DNA of 54,757 nucleotides from Chara braunii. Lineage: Eukaryota; Streptophyta; Charophyceae; Charales; Characeae. The notes under the pieces are model-generated. The model was not told where the DNA came from. It made no database searches and worked only from the letters and a program-made list of their open reading frames with translations. The DNA lies in assembly GCA_003427395.1 (NCBI GenBank), contig BFEA01000468.1, forward strand, positions 883,622 to 938,378, given 5' to 3'. Below, one piece after another: positions 10,071-20,220 of the stretch (the stretch's first letter is position 1; every line of letters starts with the position of its first letter). A program made the position numbers and the translations under genes.

Positions 10071-10383
10071 GTCCGTACAAGGTTAGAAAATGCGATGAAA
10101 TAGATGCGTCCATAGCACACATGCCAATGTCTCTTGCTCAGCACGCATGCCAATGTCTCTTGCTCACCGATTGACGGTGGGGGTTATAATGACAAGTTTC
10201 ACATTGCCTCTCCACATGATAAGATGCTAATGGTTCATACATGCGGTCCCGTATCGAATGGAGATGAGATGGCAGTGGTTAATGCCATACTCCCGTGCCG
10301 GAATAACCTCTAAGAGATTTGTCCTGGAGGTAATGTGTGAAGCACAATGAATGGCCCTTGTCCATGTGCGCTCATGCACGTTT

Positions 10384-10674
10384 CATATTCCTGGAGGCAG
10401 AGCGGTAATACTCAGTGTACTAGTGACAAACAGGTTACGAGTTCAAATCTTGATGGATACGTGTAGGAAAACATCTTGAGAGACTTGTCATGGAGCGCTT
10501 CATGGGATATTCAGAAGTATGAAAATACCGGGGAGAGAATGGTCGTGCAGACCATGCATGAACCACCACAAATGGCGCCTCTCCCCAAGTGCTCATCGAT
10601 GTTTGGCCTGTCTTGCCACTGACTGGGATAAACAGGTTATCAGATCAATATGAGTTCAAATCCTAAGGGGTCCA
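10384..10674 (+). repeat. Two tRNA-like SINE fragments
   Basis: At 10390-10450 GGCAGAGCGGTA (box A-like) precedes ACGAGTTCAAATCTTG (box B-like). At 10625-10672 AAACAGGTTATC leads to TGAGTTCAAATCCT. Both are preceded by AAACAGGTTA, so they appear related. Neither folds as an intact tRNA. Confidence 0.5.
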
Positions 10675-10830
10675 GGAACGTTAGACTCTACCGGTGACTC
10701 TTCCTCTGTTTTTTTTTTTGGGGGGGGACGCGGCAGGTTTAGAGTTCGTAAAGGCGAAAAGAACACGTGCCAGCAAAGACATCTGGCGCCGACTTCTAAG
10801 TGGCAATTTCGGTCGAAAAGAATGCGTTGG

Positions 10831-11093
10831 CTAGGCTACCAGCCGGGCCGTCCGGGTCCCCGGTGGCCAGCCCGTGCAAGGACCAGGGAAGGCCCCAGCA
10901 AAAAAAAAAAAAAAAGAAAAAAAAATCCCCCAAAAAACTATGTTATGCAGAAAAATAAACTGAACAACTTTTGCCTCAGGGTCACATCGAAATTCTTCAC
11001 CAAATTTAGAATAAAAAATAAAATTTAAAAATATTTATTTTATTTTTTTTGGCCCGGTCGGGCAAGTGACCCCGGGCCACTCTGGTAGCCTAG
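10831..11093. mobile_element. 263-bp hAT-like MITE with 8-bp target duplication
   Basis: Left end CTAGGCTACCAG matches inverted right end CTGGTAGCCTAG. The element is flanked exactly by TGCGTTGG at 10823-10830 and 11094-11101. It includes GCCGGGCCG, an A-run and the conserved core ATGCAGAAAAATAAACTGAA. Related copies are at 19590 and 36268. An 8-bp duplication fits the hAT superfamily (established knowledge); the match to hAT ends is not proven. Confidence 0.85.
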
Positions 11094-11330
11094 TGCGTTG
11101 GCCTTTTTTTTTTTTTTTTTTTTTTTTCCCTTTCTTTCCCCATCCGACACCACGGCCGACCGCGGTAAATATGACACCCAGACTGACACCATGTCCGCGG
11201 TACTTTCATTGCCCTTTTCGAACTTGTGCCTGGTTTCTTTGCCGACACATCTTTTCTTTGCCTGCTATGAAACTCAAATGTGACATGAACGTACCTCCCC
11301 TCCCACTTTTTTTTCAAAAGGGGTAAGTTT
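11094..11330. other. Poly(T) and flanking sequence, no gene
   Basis: A T-run starts at 11104, immediately after the target duplication. It also holds the motif TGCCCTTTTCGAACTT, which relates to the repeat cluster at 11340-11560. Confidence 0.45.
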
Positions 11331-11334
11331 GGTT

Positions 11335-11560
11335 GTGGCCCAAACGAGTTTGGAAAAGGCAACAAACTCGGACACAGAGTTGAAAAGAGTAACAAAAGCA
11401 TTTTTACCCGCGTGCCGAGCTTGGAAAGGGCAACAAACTCGCGTGGCGAGTTTGAAAAGGGCAGCAAACCACAGCCGTTTTTGCCGAGATTGCCCTTTTC
11501 AAACTCCACAGCCGATTTTGTTGCCCACACATGTTTTTTCTGCCCTTTTGAAACTGAAAG
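11335..11560. repeat. Clustered GAGTTTGAAAAGGGCAACAA repeats, both orientations
   Basis: Three direct variants of TTGGAAAAGGCAACAAACTC (about 11350, 11430, 11452) face inverted variants TTGCCCTTTTCAAACTCC (about 11489) and CTGCCCTTTTGAAACT (about 11540). Dense repeats of one motif in both orientations resemble a transposon subterminal region; no terminal repeat was found. Confidence 0.6.
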
Positions 11561-11799
11561 TGTGACACTGCCGGACTTGTTCAGTTTTTCAAATGAAACC
11601 CAGGGTTGCGCAGTGAGTGGATGTTACATAGAGGGCAGACTGCTGCAAAACGAGGCGTTGGGACATTTTTCCCTGTTTTGAGGTCAGGTGGTGAGTGAGG
11701 TGTGTGGCTGTCGAGACAACCGTAAGGTTTCTCAGTCAAGTCTCTGAAGCCCTCAGATTGTCCGCAAAGGTAAGGATTGGCAGCCATAAGCTTCGTGGT

Positions 11800-12365
11800 A
11801 TCAGATTGTCTGCCAGGAGAAACTTCTTCTGGCAGTGAACCTCCCTCGGGATTGATGATTGGCCTTAGCTCAACAGGTACACCTTTGAACTGCTGAAATA
11901 CAGACCCGAGTTCGAACTCCAGTGGAAGCGGATTATTAAAATACATGCAAATGGCATCATCACGGTTGGATTCACGCTATTAGATTATCCACCATCAGAT
12001 CGTCTGCCAGGAGAAGCTTCTTCTGGCAGTGAACCTTGGGTCATGGAGGCATTAGGTTCAGTGAACATGGGGGATTGCGATTGTGCAAATGACATCATCA
12101 AAGTCGGACATTGAACAGGCCAACGAAAAAGGCTGATGAAAGATCTATCAGTAAGATCAGCTAGGTCAGCCCTAGCTTAGCAGGTAAATACACCCCTTGC
12201 TTGAATTGTTGAAACACAGACCTGAGTTCGAACTCCAGAGGAAGCAGATAAATAAAATATACTTGCAAATGACATCATCAAAGTGGGACATTGAACAGGT
12301 CAACGAAAAAGGCTGATGAAAGATCTGTCTGTGAGATCAGCTGTCAATCGTGAGGCCAGCTCTCA
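11800..12365 (+). repeat. Tandemly duplicated block with two tRNA-like SINEs
   Basis: Repeated segments include TCTGCCAGGAGAA(A/G)CTTCTTC (11809, 12002) and ATGACATCATCAAAGT(C/G)GGA with AAAAAGGCTGATGAAAGATC (12090, 12270). Two tRNA-like units sit inside. At 11862-11925 TTAGCTCAACAGG precedes CCGAGTTCGAACTCC; at 12168-12235 CTAGCTTAGCAGG precedes CTGAGTTCGAACTCC. Box A to box B spacing is tRNA-like. A related box B region lies at 39085. Read as an amplified SINE cluster. Confidence 0.65.
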
Positions 12366-12700
12366 GAATAGTTGAGTGTATATTTGGAACCCAGCTCTTC
12401 CGGTTGCTCACCTTGCTCTTTGTTTTGTGTGTTAGTCTGACTTAGTCATCATATACACGAACTCTCCTTCATGGGCGTGAGAACTATGAGCTGTCTGCAG
12501 TTGCATTAGTGTGGTGTCCTGATGATGATGTTGTGGAATGACGTTGATGGGTGGTTTCTGGTTTCTTAATGACAGGTAACGTTTTATTTATTCCACTGGA
12601 AGAAAGGATCACCTTTCGCAGAGGATCAGGGTGCGTATGACAAGCTGACCTGGTGGGAACAGATGGACAGTGGCAGGCAGCTTACGCGCAACAAGAAGTT
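12366..12700. other. No gene recognised
   Basis: Unique-looking sequence; nothing found on either strand. Confidence 0.4.
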
Positions 12701-12734
12701 CTTCACGGTTTTGCCGGTTGCTCTGTATGTTCTG

Positions 12735-12865
12735 CTCCTCTCTGCCCCCCCCCCCCCCTCTTGGTTTCCATACTCTTGCGTGGTTCGGTCTGTAGCCGNN
12801 NNNNNNNNNCCCCCCCCCCCCCCTTCTTGGTTTCCATACTCTTGCATGGTTCGGTCTGTAGCCGC
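12735..12865 (+). repeat. Tandem duplication across an 11-N gap
   Basis: A C-run followed by CTTGGTTTCCATACTCTTGC and GGTTCGGTCTGTAGCCG occurs twice, separated by N at 12799-12809. The gap sits at a C homopolymer and the second copy could be an assembly artefact. Confidence 0.7.
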
Positions 12866-13910
12866 TTAAAGTACAATTAATCACCAGAAAACAACACAAT
12901 GATGTCTGATGATCGGACCCATGCATGCCGATGATCTTCGTTGGCTCGGCAATCCGCTAATAATGTGGGAAACGCCTTTCGAAAGCTAATCTGTGGGAGT
13001 CTTGGAAGGAAGTAAACTCACCAAGGATATGTTGTGGCCAATACTTTGGGAAAAAAAACACTGTTGAGAGAGCCTTTTGTAATGAACCCAGTTTGCAATG
13101 CTTACGTCTCCGACACTTGGCATGCAAAAATCCCGTTGTAATGACCTGTGCACTTTTCAGTCTGAGAAATTTGCTTTTATCTGAGAGAGTTTCTGGCTTT
13201 GAATCTTGATCTGATTGCTGAAAACTCCGAGTCTGAGCGTGTTTTGGTGTGTTTTGGGAATATGTGTGTGGTCTGCGGCTGATGCACGTATGCCGTGTGC
13301 TTGTCTCCTTAGCCAGGGGGTTCCAATCCGAAGCTTTGTGCGGACTCTGTTGGCCGTGACGTGTGTCTGTGACTTGAACAGTGACAAGGTAGTGACATGG
13401 GTAGGAACAGGGACAGGACGGAAAGTTAGTGGTGTGATGGGGGTAGAGTAGCAATCGGGGAGAGAAATAGAATTTGTTAGAGGCCCTGTAGGGATTTTCC
13501 AGCAAGTTGGTTGGGCCTGGAAGGTTCCGGTAGATTTCCAGTATGTAATGATGATGAGCCAGGCCCTGAGTGTATGTCGGTAGAAGTCTACATTCAGGGT
13601 CAACGGGTACATATCAGTCTTATAAGGATGTCCCCGCCCAAAGCAGGAACGGTCAGTGGGCCTAGTACACGGAGGCCGAGTAGATGCAGGTAGTGCCTGG
13701 GCAGGAGGGACATGAGGCCGGGCAGCCGAAGTACTATATCATTCTTTGCAATGAGTGGAGCGGCTCTCGTATTCACCTGCCAAGCAGTCGTGCTGCTGCT
13801 CGGCGCAGGGGAAGAGGTTGGCGGAGCTTTGAGAGCGTGAAGGTGAAGCTGGAGGGTGAAGGAGAAGACCTCCATGGCTATCTGGTAGTAGGGAGATGTT
13901 GGAGAAGCCC
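12866..13910. other. No gene recognised
   Basis: About 1 kb without a convincing coding frame, inverted repeat or RNA gene. Longer open frames on the minus strand (about 12957-13612) have no family motif that I recognise. Confidence 0.4.
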
Positions 13911-14019
13911 TACCTTTTTCCCCCGAATACAACGTACGGTCATTATAGCTGCATTTGGGGTAGCTTTCAGCCTAAATACAGGTATAATGACTGTACATTG
14001 TATTCGGGGGAAGAAGGTA
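13911..14019. mobile_element. TA-flanked foldback MITE, copy 7
   Basis: Near the family consensus: TACCTTTTTCCCCCGAATAC on the left, GTATTCGGGGGAAGAAGGTA on the right, with TCATTATAGCTGCATTTGGG next to the loop. Confidence 0.88.
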
Positions 14020-14439
14020 GGCTATGGTGGCAGAGGGAGAAGAACTTCTCGCTGGGCTATGGTGTTAGAGAAAGGTTGAAGGAGGAAGGAGAGGTTGGAA
14101 CCGGTAAGGAGAATCACTTTGGCTATGGTGCACGCACATCTTGGTCGGCGAAGCATCGAGAAGGCGCATGTAGCGGTGCAGGTTGGATATGGATTTCACG
14201 TGGAGAATGAGCACGGTGGTAGATGAGAGGAGAGGATGTGAGAGTAGTTGTGTTTGTCCTTTGAATGTCCGGCTGTAAGGGGGATCAATCGGGCATTGAT
14301 TCTTCTCCATTCATTCATTGTCTACAATACTACAGGAACTGCTAATAGTCATAAGGAATGGCTGGCTCAGATGGCAGGCCACAACTGTGGTTTTGAGGGC
14401 GGGCGTAAAACCGTTTTTTTGGGAACGGCGCATGTCGCT

Positions 14440-14625
14440 GCGCGATCAGATTTGTTAATGATTGGCCCGCATTCTGGGACATTCGTGTGAACGGACAGTG
14501 TGGATCGTGGCCCAATCAGAGTGTTGCCTTATCGGCCCACAATCTGGGCTGTTCACGCGAACGGACGGCCGAGAAAGTGGGCTGATCAGAAGTTTGTCTG
14601 ATAGGACTGCGATCTGTGCCGTCCG
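14440..14625 (+). repeat. Degenerate about 70-bp tandem repeat
   Basis: The block (G/A)(C/A)ATTCTGGG-CATTCGTGTGAACGGAC (about 14469) recurs as AATCTGGGCTGTTCACGCGAACGGAC (about 14543) and partially at 14610 (GATCTGTGCCGTCCG). Old and diverged. Confidence 0.55.
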
Positions 14626-14744
14626 CCGTGCAAATGACGCAGATCATAGCATGGATGGCCCTGTACCAATGTTCATTGAGTTCTGGTAGAATTTTTTTTT
14701 TTTTTTTTTTTTTTTTTGGTCAAACTGCCGCCAAGTGCAGCACT

Positions 14745-14932
14745 TCGCTATGCGACCTGCAAGACCTACGAGACCTATGCGACTTACATGACCTATGTGA
14801 CCACAGAACCTATGTGAGCTATGCACCCTACGTGACCTACGGAACCTATGTGATCGACGACCTACTCTACGTGACCTACTTGACCTACGTGACCCGTGCG
14901 ACCTATGCGACGTACGCGACCCACCCTAGCAA
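14745..14932 (+). repeat. 9-bp minisatellite (GACCTAYGY)n
   Basis: About 20 imperfect units such as GACCTACGA, GACCTATGC and GACCTATGT, preceded by a T-run at about 14692-14717. In frame it reads as a Thr-Tyr-Val-like tripeptide repeat, but nothing suggests it is translated. Confidence 0.85.
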
Positions 14933-14971
14933 CTCATCACTGGGCTACGAAAGACATCATGGCAGTTAGTG

Positions 14972-15360
14972 ATGGCAGATGTAGATGTTGGTAGAATAAG
15001 AATAGGTGGGATGATAGATAATGGGTCCAGCAGAAGTTACGTTTCCCGTAGACTTGTAGGGCAGTGAGAAAATTGCATTTATGTATTGGAGTTCACGACT
15101 TGGATGAGGCAGTAGTGTCTAGAATGGCTAATCATAGTCTGATGAGCATGGGGAAGTACCTCAAGGGAGTAAAGGTGTACGAGGGTGGAGGGTTTTGCAC
15201 TCTTTGAGCTTTGTAATGGAAGAGGACCTACCGTTCGATATCGTTTTTTTAGGCATGGGTTGGGGGATGGTGGCGAAAGCAGACGTGAAGATGGGAGACG
15301 TTGACTGCTGGCTCCCAACGAAGAAGAAGAGGGCAAGAAAAAGAATTGCCAACTCCATCA
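14972..15360 (+). pseudogene. Ty3/gypsy-like aspartic protease remnant
   Basis: The first open segment (14972-15067) reads GMIDNGSSRSYVSRRLV. This is the retropepsin active site with D-N-G replacing D-T/S-G and the usual downstream Ser/Tyr-rich helix. After an in-frame stop and frameshift comes HLCIGVHDLDEAVVSRMA, and further on EDLPFDIVFLGMGW, matching the conserved D-I-I-L-G-M-D-W block that ends gypsy-type proteases. A stop at 15065-15067 and at least two frameshifts break it. No RT or LTR is visible nearby, because a large (CT)n array and other debris follow. The order of the two diagnostic blocks makes the assignment reasonably secure. Confidence 0.65.
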
Positions 15361-15609
15361 GTCCATAGCGACTATAGTACATCGTACTCAGATGCCGTAC
15401 AATAGAGAATGCACGACCTCGGACTCACTAGGGAAGTAGTCCGCATCGTCTGAAGTTTGTCTGATCTGATGCTGAAGGCCACTTGGATTGCTTGACTAAA
15501 TGCGAGCACGCCATGCCTCCCTTTTTTAATTGTGATGGATCATTCATGATTCATTTGGATGGTGCAGTATCCTCACCATTCAATACTGACTCAATAGAAA
15601 TCTGGCAAG

Positions 15610-15612
<3 letters not shown>

Positions 15613-15702
<90 letters not shown>

Positions 15703-15703
15703 N

Positions 15704-15791
<88 letters not shown>
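15613..15791. repeat. (TC)n microsatellite, about 180 bp with one N
   Basis: Uninterrupted TC units apart from an N at 15703, which suggests the true length was collapsed or uncertain in assembly. Confidence 0.97.
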
Positions 15792-15795
<4 letters not shown>

Positions 15796-16003
15796 GTTAG
15801 TCAACAAGAACAAGGCCACAGCCCAGAAGGATTTCCTGAGGAGAGGGACATCCATAAATCACACGTCGTTCATGTGTATGTTGCTGAATGTGCCTGTGTG
15901 TGCATGTCTGTCCAATGCCATTGTGCATGCATGTGTTTGTTTCCCTTTGGAGTCCTTGGACTCTAAAGCATGGAGGTGCGTGTGCACGACAAGCATGCAA
16001 AAG

Positions 16004-16059
<56 letters not shown>

Positions 16060-16413
16060 ACGTGTGTTTTTATTGATTTGTGATGCAATAATATGTCAAG
16101 GCCGTTGCCCTTTTCTGTCCTAAAGTGTTATGAATCTTATGATCCTGGCATCTTTTTTTCTTTTTTTTTTAACAGAAGACTCAACCCCTTTATATTCTGG
16201 GGGGCACCAATTCCGGTTACTTATCACTGGCAATGTCGGCAAGTAAAAAAAAAAGGCAAATAATCAGAGCCCAAACAATCATAGTGAAACAGAAGACGGC
16301 TTTTCCGAGCAGCGGGAGACTACTTACCCAGTCCTACTCAGCACTTCTGCCTACCAAGAAGAAAGCCCCTGAATACCTTCGAAAAGAGACAATGCCGTTC
16401 AATTGCAACTGAA
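15792..16413. repeat. (GC)n-(GT)n microsatellite and surrounding non-coding DNA
   Basis: A GCGCGCGCGC tract flows into (GT)n from about 16007 to 16058. The alternating purine-pyrimidine run is a candidate Z-DNA former. The rest of the interval shows no gene. Confidence 0.85.
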
Positions 16414-16464
16414 ATGATAGAGTTTGGAAAGAGACAGAGGCAAAAGGAAGAAGAATGTAGAAAG

Positions 16465-16860
16465 GAGGAGGAGGAAGAAGAAGAAGAAGAAGAAGAAGAT
16501 GAAGAAGATGAGCACAATGTCACTCCTCGCCAGCATCTCCGTCCCCTATCATCTCCACCAACATCTTTTTCTTCTCTTATATACCTTAGAGGAAGAAGCG
16601 GTCCACGCGTGACGCTCCCAGTGGGCCCAGCGAAAATCGGCCTGGGGGGTCCGCGTGCGGTGCCGCAGGGGACCGGGGAGGGCGCGTCGGTTGGAAACAG
16701 CGGCGTCGGGCTGGGGGGTCCGCGCGCGGTGCCGCAGGGGACCGAGGAGGGCGCGCCGGTTGCGAACGGCGGCGTCGGGCTGGGGGGTCCGCGCGCGGTG
16801 CCGCAGGGGACCAAGGAGGGCGTGTCAGTTGGAAACAGCGGTGTCGGTTGGGGAGGCCGG
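16465..16860 (+). repeat. (GAA)n followed by a 69-bp G+C-rich tandem repeat
   Basis: After (GAA)n at 16465-16500, three units with GGGGGGTCCGCG(T/C)GCGGTGCC are spaced 69-70 bp apart (about 16643, 16713, 16782). Since 69 is 23 codons, the repeat stays open in frame as a 23-residue unit (LGGPRAVPQGT...) within a 370-codon frame at 16414-17526. Low-complexity flanks (poly-Glu, then a (GA)n array read as Arg-Glu) make me doubt it is a gene. Confidence 0.75.
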
Positions 16861-17059
16861 CAGCACGCACGGGTGTCACATCGGGCAAGGGGGGGGGGAC
16901 CGAAGAGGAGGTGGGGGACCGACGACGTGTGTGAGTTTGTTCGTGCGCTGCCGATGAGCACAGCGGCGGTGGCCTGGTGGGTATGTGAGCCGGTGCCTGG
17001 AAAGCGGGGGCGTCGAGGGAGCACGTGCACGCTGTGTGTGAGGCGCTGCGCACGCGCAC

Positions 17060-17130
17060 CCATGAGAGAGAGAGAGAGAGAGAGAGAAATTGTGCTCGCT
17101 GTGTGTGAGGCGATGCGCGCGTGCACATAT

Positions 17131-17196
<66 letters not shown>
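17060..17196. repeat. Two (GA)n arrays
   Basis: GA runs at 17063-17088 and 17134-17195. Each is preceded by near-duplicate text (GTGTGTGAGGCG(C/A)TGCGC(A/G)CG(C/T)GCAC), so this is a duplication that includes the microsatellite. Confidence 0.9.
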
Positions 17197-17199
<3 letters not shown>

Positions 17200-18137
17200 T
17201 GCATGCTTCTGAGTGCTGTGTTACTTACCAGCAATGAAGCTGATACTGACTGTAGCATGGTCCCTTGCAGCTTTTCTGTGTGCCGTTGTTGGAGGAGGAC
17301 GCCGAGCTCGGGAGCCGTGTGTGAGCCTTGCATAACCTATAGAGTGAGCCAGTCCAGCACCTGTAGCTGTAAACGTGTGTTTGGACGTGTAATTTCCTTA
17401 TGCGTTTCGGGCGCAGCCAAGGTTGGTAGACCTCAATGGGAGAGGTGTGGAAAAACAGATATCCCTGCTTCCTTGTGTTGTGGAGCGCTCGGCCTGGCTG
17501 GTCCGCTTGCTGGTATGCTTTGCTAACTTAGGATGATCACTATGCATCATCAGCTAATGTGCAGCCTCACAGGTGCTTGTGTGCTCCTGACAGTGCTCTT
17601 GGCTGGGTGGAACACAGGGGAGTAAAGAGGGGAAACGATGATAAAAGGTTGAGGTTGATGTGGCCCGACGACACATGTGAGTTTTGATTAGCGGATTGGC
17701 TAGGCTGGCTGAGTAGCTAGCTTAACGTCGGGCACATACACTTATTGCCAGAGGGGGCAAACAACGAAGCAACAAGTTTCACATTTCATTGAAAATCATC
17801 TGCTGTCCGAAGGAATAGGATGGCTGGAACGAACCCCTGAGCATCACGGATGCCGGGTAATAGGAATGATGGCTTCTCCAAGCGGCCGAGCTATGTTGCT
17901 ATCGTCTGAGGACTGATAACGCTTGTCTAAGCAATGTCGTTGGCTGTTGGCCTGAGCCTGAAGAGCACTGCTTTCACTTCTAGTCTGTGTTTGTAGCTTT
18001 GTGATGTCGCGAGCATAGTGCTCACTTCTGGGCCTAGTGGTGGCCGATCTGTGCACGCTGTGGTAGTGTTGCATTGTTCTTCGTCTTGTAATCATGTAGT
18101 GACATCGCATGAGAAAGGATTTGAGAGGGATGGAAAT
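17197..18137. other. No gene recognised
   Basis: Unique-looking sequence up to the U6-derived insertion. No family motif seen on either strand. Confidence 0.4.
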
Positions 18138-18333
18138 TTGAGGTGATTTGTCCTTCGGGACATCCGTTAAAATTTGAATGATACAGAGAAGATTAGCATG
18201 ACCCCTGCGCAAGGATGGCATGCATAAATCGAGAAATGGTCCAAATAAAAAAAGAAAAAAAAGAAAAAAAAGAAAAAAAAGAAAAAAAAGAAAAAAAAGA
18301 AAAAATAGAAAAAAAAGAAAATTGAGGTGATTT
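18138..18333 (+). mobile_element. U6 snRNA retropseudogene insertion with target duplication
   Basis: A complete U6-like sequence (18150-18246) with an A-rich tail of about 75 bp is bounded by a perfect 12-bp direct repeat TTGAGGTGATTT (18138-18149, 18322-18333). This is the signature of LINE-driven target-primed reverse transcription of a small RNA. The tail is a regular (AAAAAAAAG)n pattern, which looks like secondary slippage expansion. Confidence 0.92.
18150..18246 (+). pseudogene. U6 spliceosomal snRNA copy (retropseudogene)
   Basis: From GTCCTTCGGGACATCCG through ACAGAGAAGATTAGCATG, CCCCTGCGCAAGGATG and GAGAAATGGTCC the sequence follows plant U6 nearly base for base. It includes the invariant ACAGAGA box that pairs with the 5' splice site and the AGC triad. 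It lacks the Pol III T-run terminator, which is replaced by an A-rich tail, and I see no upstream USE/TATA pair. It is therefore a reverse-transcribed copy and not the functional gene. A few substitutions (GGATGGCATGC, CCGTTAAAATTTGAATG) mark drift or host divergence. Confidence 0.93.
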
Positions 18334-19486
18334 TAGTGTCATGGGAGAAGATCATGCACGTGCTGGTCAACAGATGTTCGATGCATCATCCATTGGTGGA
18401 AGGATGTGAAACATGCAAGGGTCCTGCTTGTTGGAATTGGGTTTGGACTCTGGAGGAATGCATCATCTTTGCTTGCTGTCTTACAGAGACAGGACGAGCG
18501 CCTGCGATGTGAATCTTGGCTCCTGATATGGCTATACGGATGTTTTGCATGTCTATCCTTTGATATGGGCACCTCAAACAACTGTGGAAAGTCCACAGTG
18601 CTGAGGTTTCTAAATTGTGTCCATGTCTGCTGTGGTGTCGCCTATACATGTGTACGCATCTGATGTGTGACCATTTTTCAGAGAATTGAACGGATCTCAA
18701 AACGTCTCGAGAATCTAGATCTCAGGTGAAGTAGCCAAATTTAGTGTTTCGGCTGGCATAGTTTGGTTCGGGAGGTGGCAGAGGCAGTGCATTCCAGCGG
18801 GCAAAGTATGAAATGTCTCGGCAGTTAAAAAAAAAAGAAACCAAAAAAAAAAAAAGAAACGGCTCAGCAGTTCTGCCTGAATGCATGGTGGTGGCCGAAA
18901 ATGGCTGTTTTTGAAACTGGCGCTTGCCGCTTCCCAAGTCTCTTTTTGAGCCACTCCGACGAAACAGTTTGTCACAGCCCCTCGTTTGTTGTCCTCTTCT
19001 CTCTCTCTGCCTACGGTTTACCGGGCAGTTCTATTTGTGACGATATATATATATATATATACCTTCTTTTTTTTGCTGGGAAACGGGCCCAGCGTCCCCC
19101 ACATCATTAGCCACGGCCTGAGGGAAGGAGCCGGGCTCTCCGGCCAGGCTTAACCCCAACCGCAGCAGAAAAACTGATATTGGCCAGCTCTATGCCCTTC
19201 TTATCATCAAGTCATCCCTCTCTGAGCTCGTTACAGTGGATAGTACTGGATACACTTCTTCCTTCTTCAACTAACAATCAAGTCGTGTCCATCTCGCTGC
19301 GGACTACTGCAGCGTCTCCTTCGCTATCGCGCCTGAGAGAACAAACAGTGCAAAGGCGCAATTCATTTGGTAGTGTCGCCGTCGCCCAGAAGACTGACCA
19401 TACAATACATACGTAAAAGAAAGCCTCAGCATCGATCAATCCAGCAAATTAGAATTGACAGCAGACGCAAAGTGAGTGTCTTGCCG

Positions 19487-19533
<47 letters not shown>

Positions 19534-19589
19534 TCCGTAACAGAAAGAGTAGCTTCTGGGTATTGGAAAAAAAACAACAACGTAAGTTC
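18334..19589. other. No gene; small microsatellites
   Basis: Holds (TA)n at 19043-19060 and a pure (CTTT)n array at 19488-19535. Nothing coding recognised. Confidence 0.5.
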
Positions 19590-19840
19590 CTAGGCTATCA
19601 GCCGGGCCGCCCGGGTCACCCTGTTTTCCTGGGCGGCCTGGCCATGCAAGGACCAGAGAACGTCCCAGCAAAAAAAATAAAATAATAATATTAATAAAAA
19701 TCCAAGAAAAACCTATGTTATCATTTGTTATGCAGAAAAATAAGTTGAACAACTTTTTGCCTCAGGGTCGCATCAATTTTTTTTTTTTGAATTATTTTTT
19801 TCCGGCCGGGCAAGTGGTCCCGGGCCACTCTGGTAGCTTT
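19590..19840. mobile_element. hAT-like MITE, copy 2
   Basis: Begins CTAGGCTATCAGCCGGGCCG and ends CCACTCTGGTAGC, with the shared core TTATGCAGAAAAATAAGTTG and GCCTCAGGGTC. Flanks do not show a clean 8-bp duplication, so this copy is older than that at 10831. Confidence 0.75.
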
Positions 19841-19892
19841 TAGATACGTTCCCAATTTAAAGATAATTCCTGCGAAGATAACGGATCCAGCG

Positions 19893-20220
19893 GTGGGTGC
19901 TTCATGGAAAGGGGGGAGAGTCGGTACATTAATGTGTGAGCTGATATGGAGGAGAATCCCCTTGAGGAGGCTGGGGCAACAAGAGAGCCGGGTGCCGTGC
20001 TCTGCAATGTGGACGTCGGGGAGTGGGAGGCAGCCGCCTATAGTGAAGTGGGTGCTTGGCATGTGGTCCACTGTTACTCCCTACGAGCATAACTGGGCAA
20101 CGCATGACTTCAAACCGCTTCGGAAGAGGCGCAACAGCGTCTGACCTGCTGCGTTTGGAGAAACTCGTGTTCACTCCCGGGAACGTCCAGCTTCTCAGCA
20201 CCAGCTGGAGGAGGGAGAGT
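19893..20220 (+). pseudogene. hAT transposase dimerisation-domain remnant
   Basis: The end of the first frame reads VLGMWSTVTPYEHNWATHDF and then KPLRKRRNS. This corresponds to the hAT C-terminal dimerisation block, usually ...S-x-x-x-x-x-E-R-N-W-S-x-x-x-x-x-H-x-K-x-R-N-R-L. After a one-base frameshift near 20136 the next hAT block follows as LLRLEKLVFTPGNVQLL, matching the family's R-x-x-x-L-V-x-x-x-x-N-x-R-L-L. Upstream catalytic regions are not recognisable. A partial, frameshifted relic, possibly related to the nearby hAT-like MITE at 19590, though the two need not belong to one element. Confidence 0.65.

Noticed and set aside
18150-18246. Functional U6 gene
   Set aside because: A-rich tail and target duplication in place of a T-run terminator; no plant USE/TATA spacing upstream.
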